DNA from: Phycisphaerales bacterium
Lineage (GTDB): Bacteria; Planctomycetota; Phycisphaerae; Phycisphaerales; UBA1924
Length of the DNA stretch: 6,903 nt
Assembly: GCA_030680655.1 (NCBI GenBank)
Contig: JAUXUZ010000114.1
Span: forward strand, 1 to 6,903
Reading direction: 5' to 3'
In this document: piece by piece, positions 6,526 to 6,903 of the stretch
How positions within the stretch are numbered: position 1 is the first letter of the stretch
How the letters are laid out: the number at the start of each line of letters is the position of its first letter
Program-made: the position numbers and the translations under genes
Notes under the pieces: model-generated
Databases searched by the model: none
What the model saw: only the letters and a program-made list of their open reading frames with translations
What the model was told of the DNA's origin: nothing

Positions 6526-6903
6526 CGCTGCCCCCCCTGCGGCGCGGGGGCCTTCTGCAGCGCCGGGTCCACACCCAGCCGCGCGCCGAGTTCCTTGATC
6601 TTTGTTGACCACGGTTCCGGCCCAGTGGGGTAGAGGATCATGTGCTGCGAGACCGCCGCCTTGGCGCCTGCGCCGTCGGAATCGGCCAGCAGCCGGAGAA
6701 ACTCGTACTTGGCGCGGTGCCAGATGACCGAGCCGTCACGCTCGACATCACCGATCGTGCGCCAGGCTTCCGAAGCGGCCCTCACGTCGCCCGCCCCCTC
6801 TGACAGCTCGGCGATGCGTGTGAGCGACTCGATCGACGGTCCCCGCGCGTTGACGAGCGCCCGGTCAAGCCGCAGCGCGGCGTCTCGGGCGGCGGCGTCG
6901 CCG
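6522..6903 (-). CDS. C-terminal part of a TPR-like protein (runs off right edge)
   Basis: The frame is open from the right edge to a TGA at 6522, giving the last 126 residues of a longer protein. A GTG at 6785 is in frame, but the reading continues upstream without a stop (…ALVNARGPSIESLTRIAELSEG), so it is probably an internal Val and not a start. The visible part is helical: paired helices with IAELSEGAGDVRAASEAWRT and WHRAKYEFLRLLA patterns, then a QHMILYPTGPEPW segment, a LYP...PW ending often seen at the last helix pair of tetratricopeptide arrays in planctomycete proteins. It ends with a Pro/Gln/Gly tail. It overlaps the large membrane-protein gene by ATGA and is the furthest upstream gene visible in that unit. 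TPR-like repeats usually mediate protein contacts, which fits a shared complex, but the full protein is not visible. Confidence 0.75.
   Translation of the reverse strand, partial: GDAAARDAALRLDRALVNARGPSIESLTRIAELSEGAGDVRAASEAWRTIGDVERDGSVIWHRAKYEFLRLLADSDGAGAKAAVSQHMILYPTGPEPWSTKIKELGARLGVDPALQKAPAPQGGQR
6531..6538 (-). promoter_or_regulatory. Shine-Dalgarno site of the large membrane-protein gene
   Basis: On the minus strand an A followed by seven Gs lies 5 bases before the ATG at 6525, inside the final codons of the TPR-like gene. It supports the 923-residue start. Confidence 0.55.

Noticed and set aside
6526..6612. 29-codon N-terminal extension of the large membrane protein
   Set aside because: It lies inside the TPR-like gene and reads as Gly/Ala/Pro low complexity. 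The ATG at 6525 has an ATGA overlap and a strong G-run ribosome binding site.

Overview
The window is about two thirds G+C or more, densely packed, and shows features common in Planctomycetota, probably a Phycisphaerae-like lineage. These are an ECF-type sigma factor followed by a membrane protein without a zinc-binding anti-sigma motif, very large envelope proteins rich in Ala, Arg and Pro, and genes joined by 1- to 4-base overlaps. The lineage is inferred from protein style; no rRNA or other marker gene is present.

Layout. Positions 1-164 (minus strand) hold the start of a small protein that resembles the DUF4286 family and runs off the left edge. A 102-base divergent intergenic region follows (165-266), containing a perfect 13-base palindrome. 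Plus-strand unit (267-2352): an ECF-like RNA polymerase sigma factor, a single-pass membrane protein that is the likely anti-sigma partner, and a secreted, highly charged helical protein. Their junctions are ATGA and TGATG, so they probably form one translationally coupled operon that senses something in the envelope. This unit meets the next tail to tail, with only 17 bases between the stop codons.

Minus-strand unit (reading from 6903 down to 2370): the C-terminal part of a TPR-like protein entering from the right edge; a 923-residue protein with one membrane segment, a cytoplasmic N-terminal region and a huge periplasmic helical region; a secreted 296-residue protein with two CxxC pairs; and a stand-alone methionyl-tRNA synthetase beta (tRNA-binding OB-fold) protein. 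The junctions are ATGA, ATGA and probably GTGA, which implies co-transcription and coupled translation.

Only the sigma factor and the MetRS-beta protein are recognised with high confidence. The envelope proteins are described from visible topology and motifs. The points most worth a second look are the three-gene sigma cassette with its novel-looking membrane and secreted partners, and the large membrane protein, whose N-terminus resembles a J-domain lacking the catalytic HPD motif and which is coupled to a protein with a possible zinc-ribbon. No RNA genes, CRISPR arrays, insertion sequences or convincing terminators were seen.
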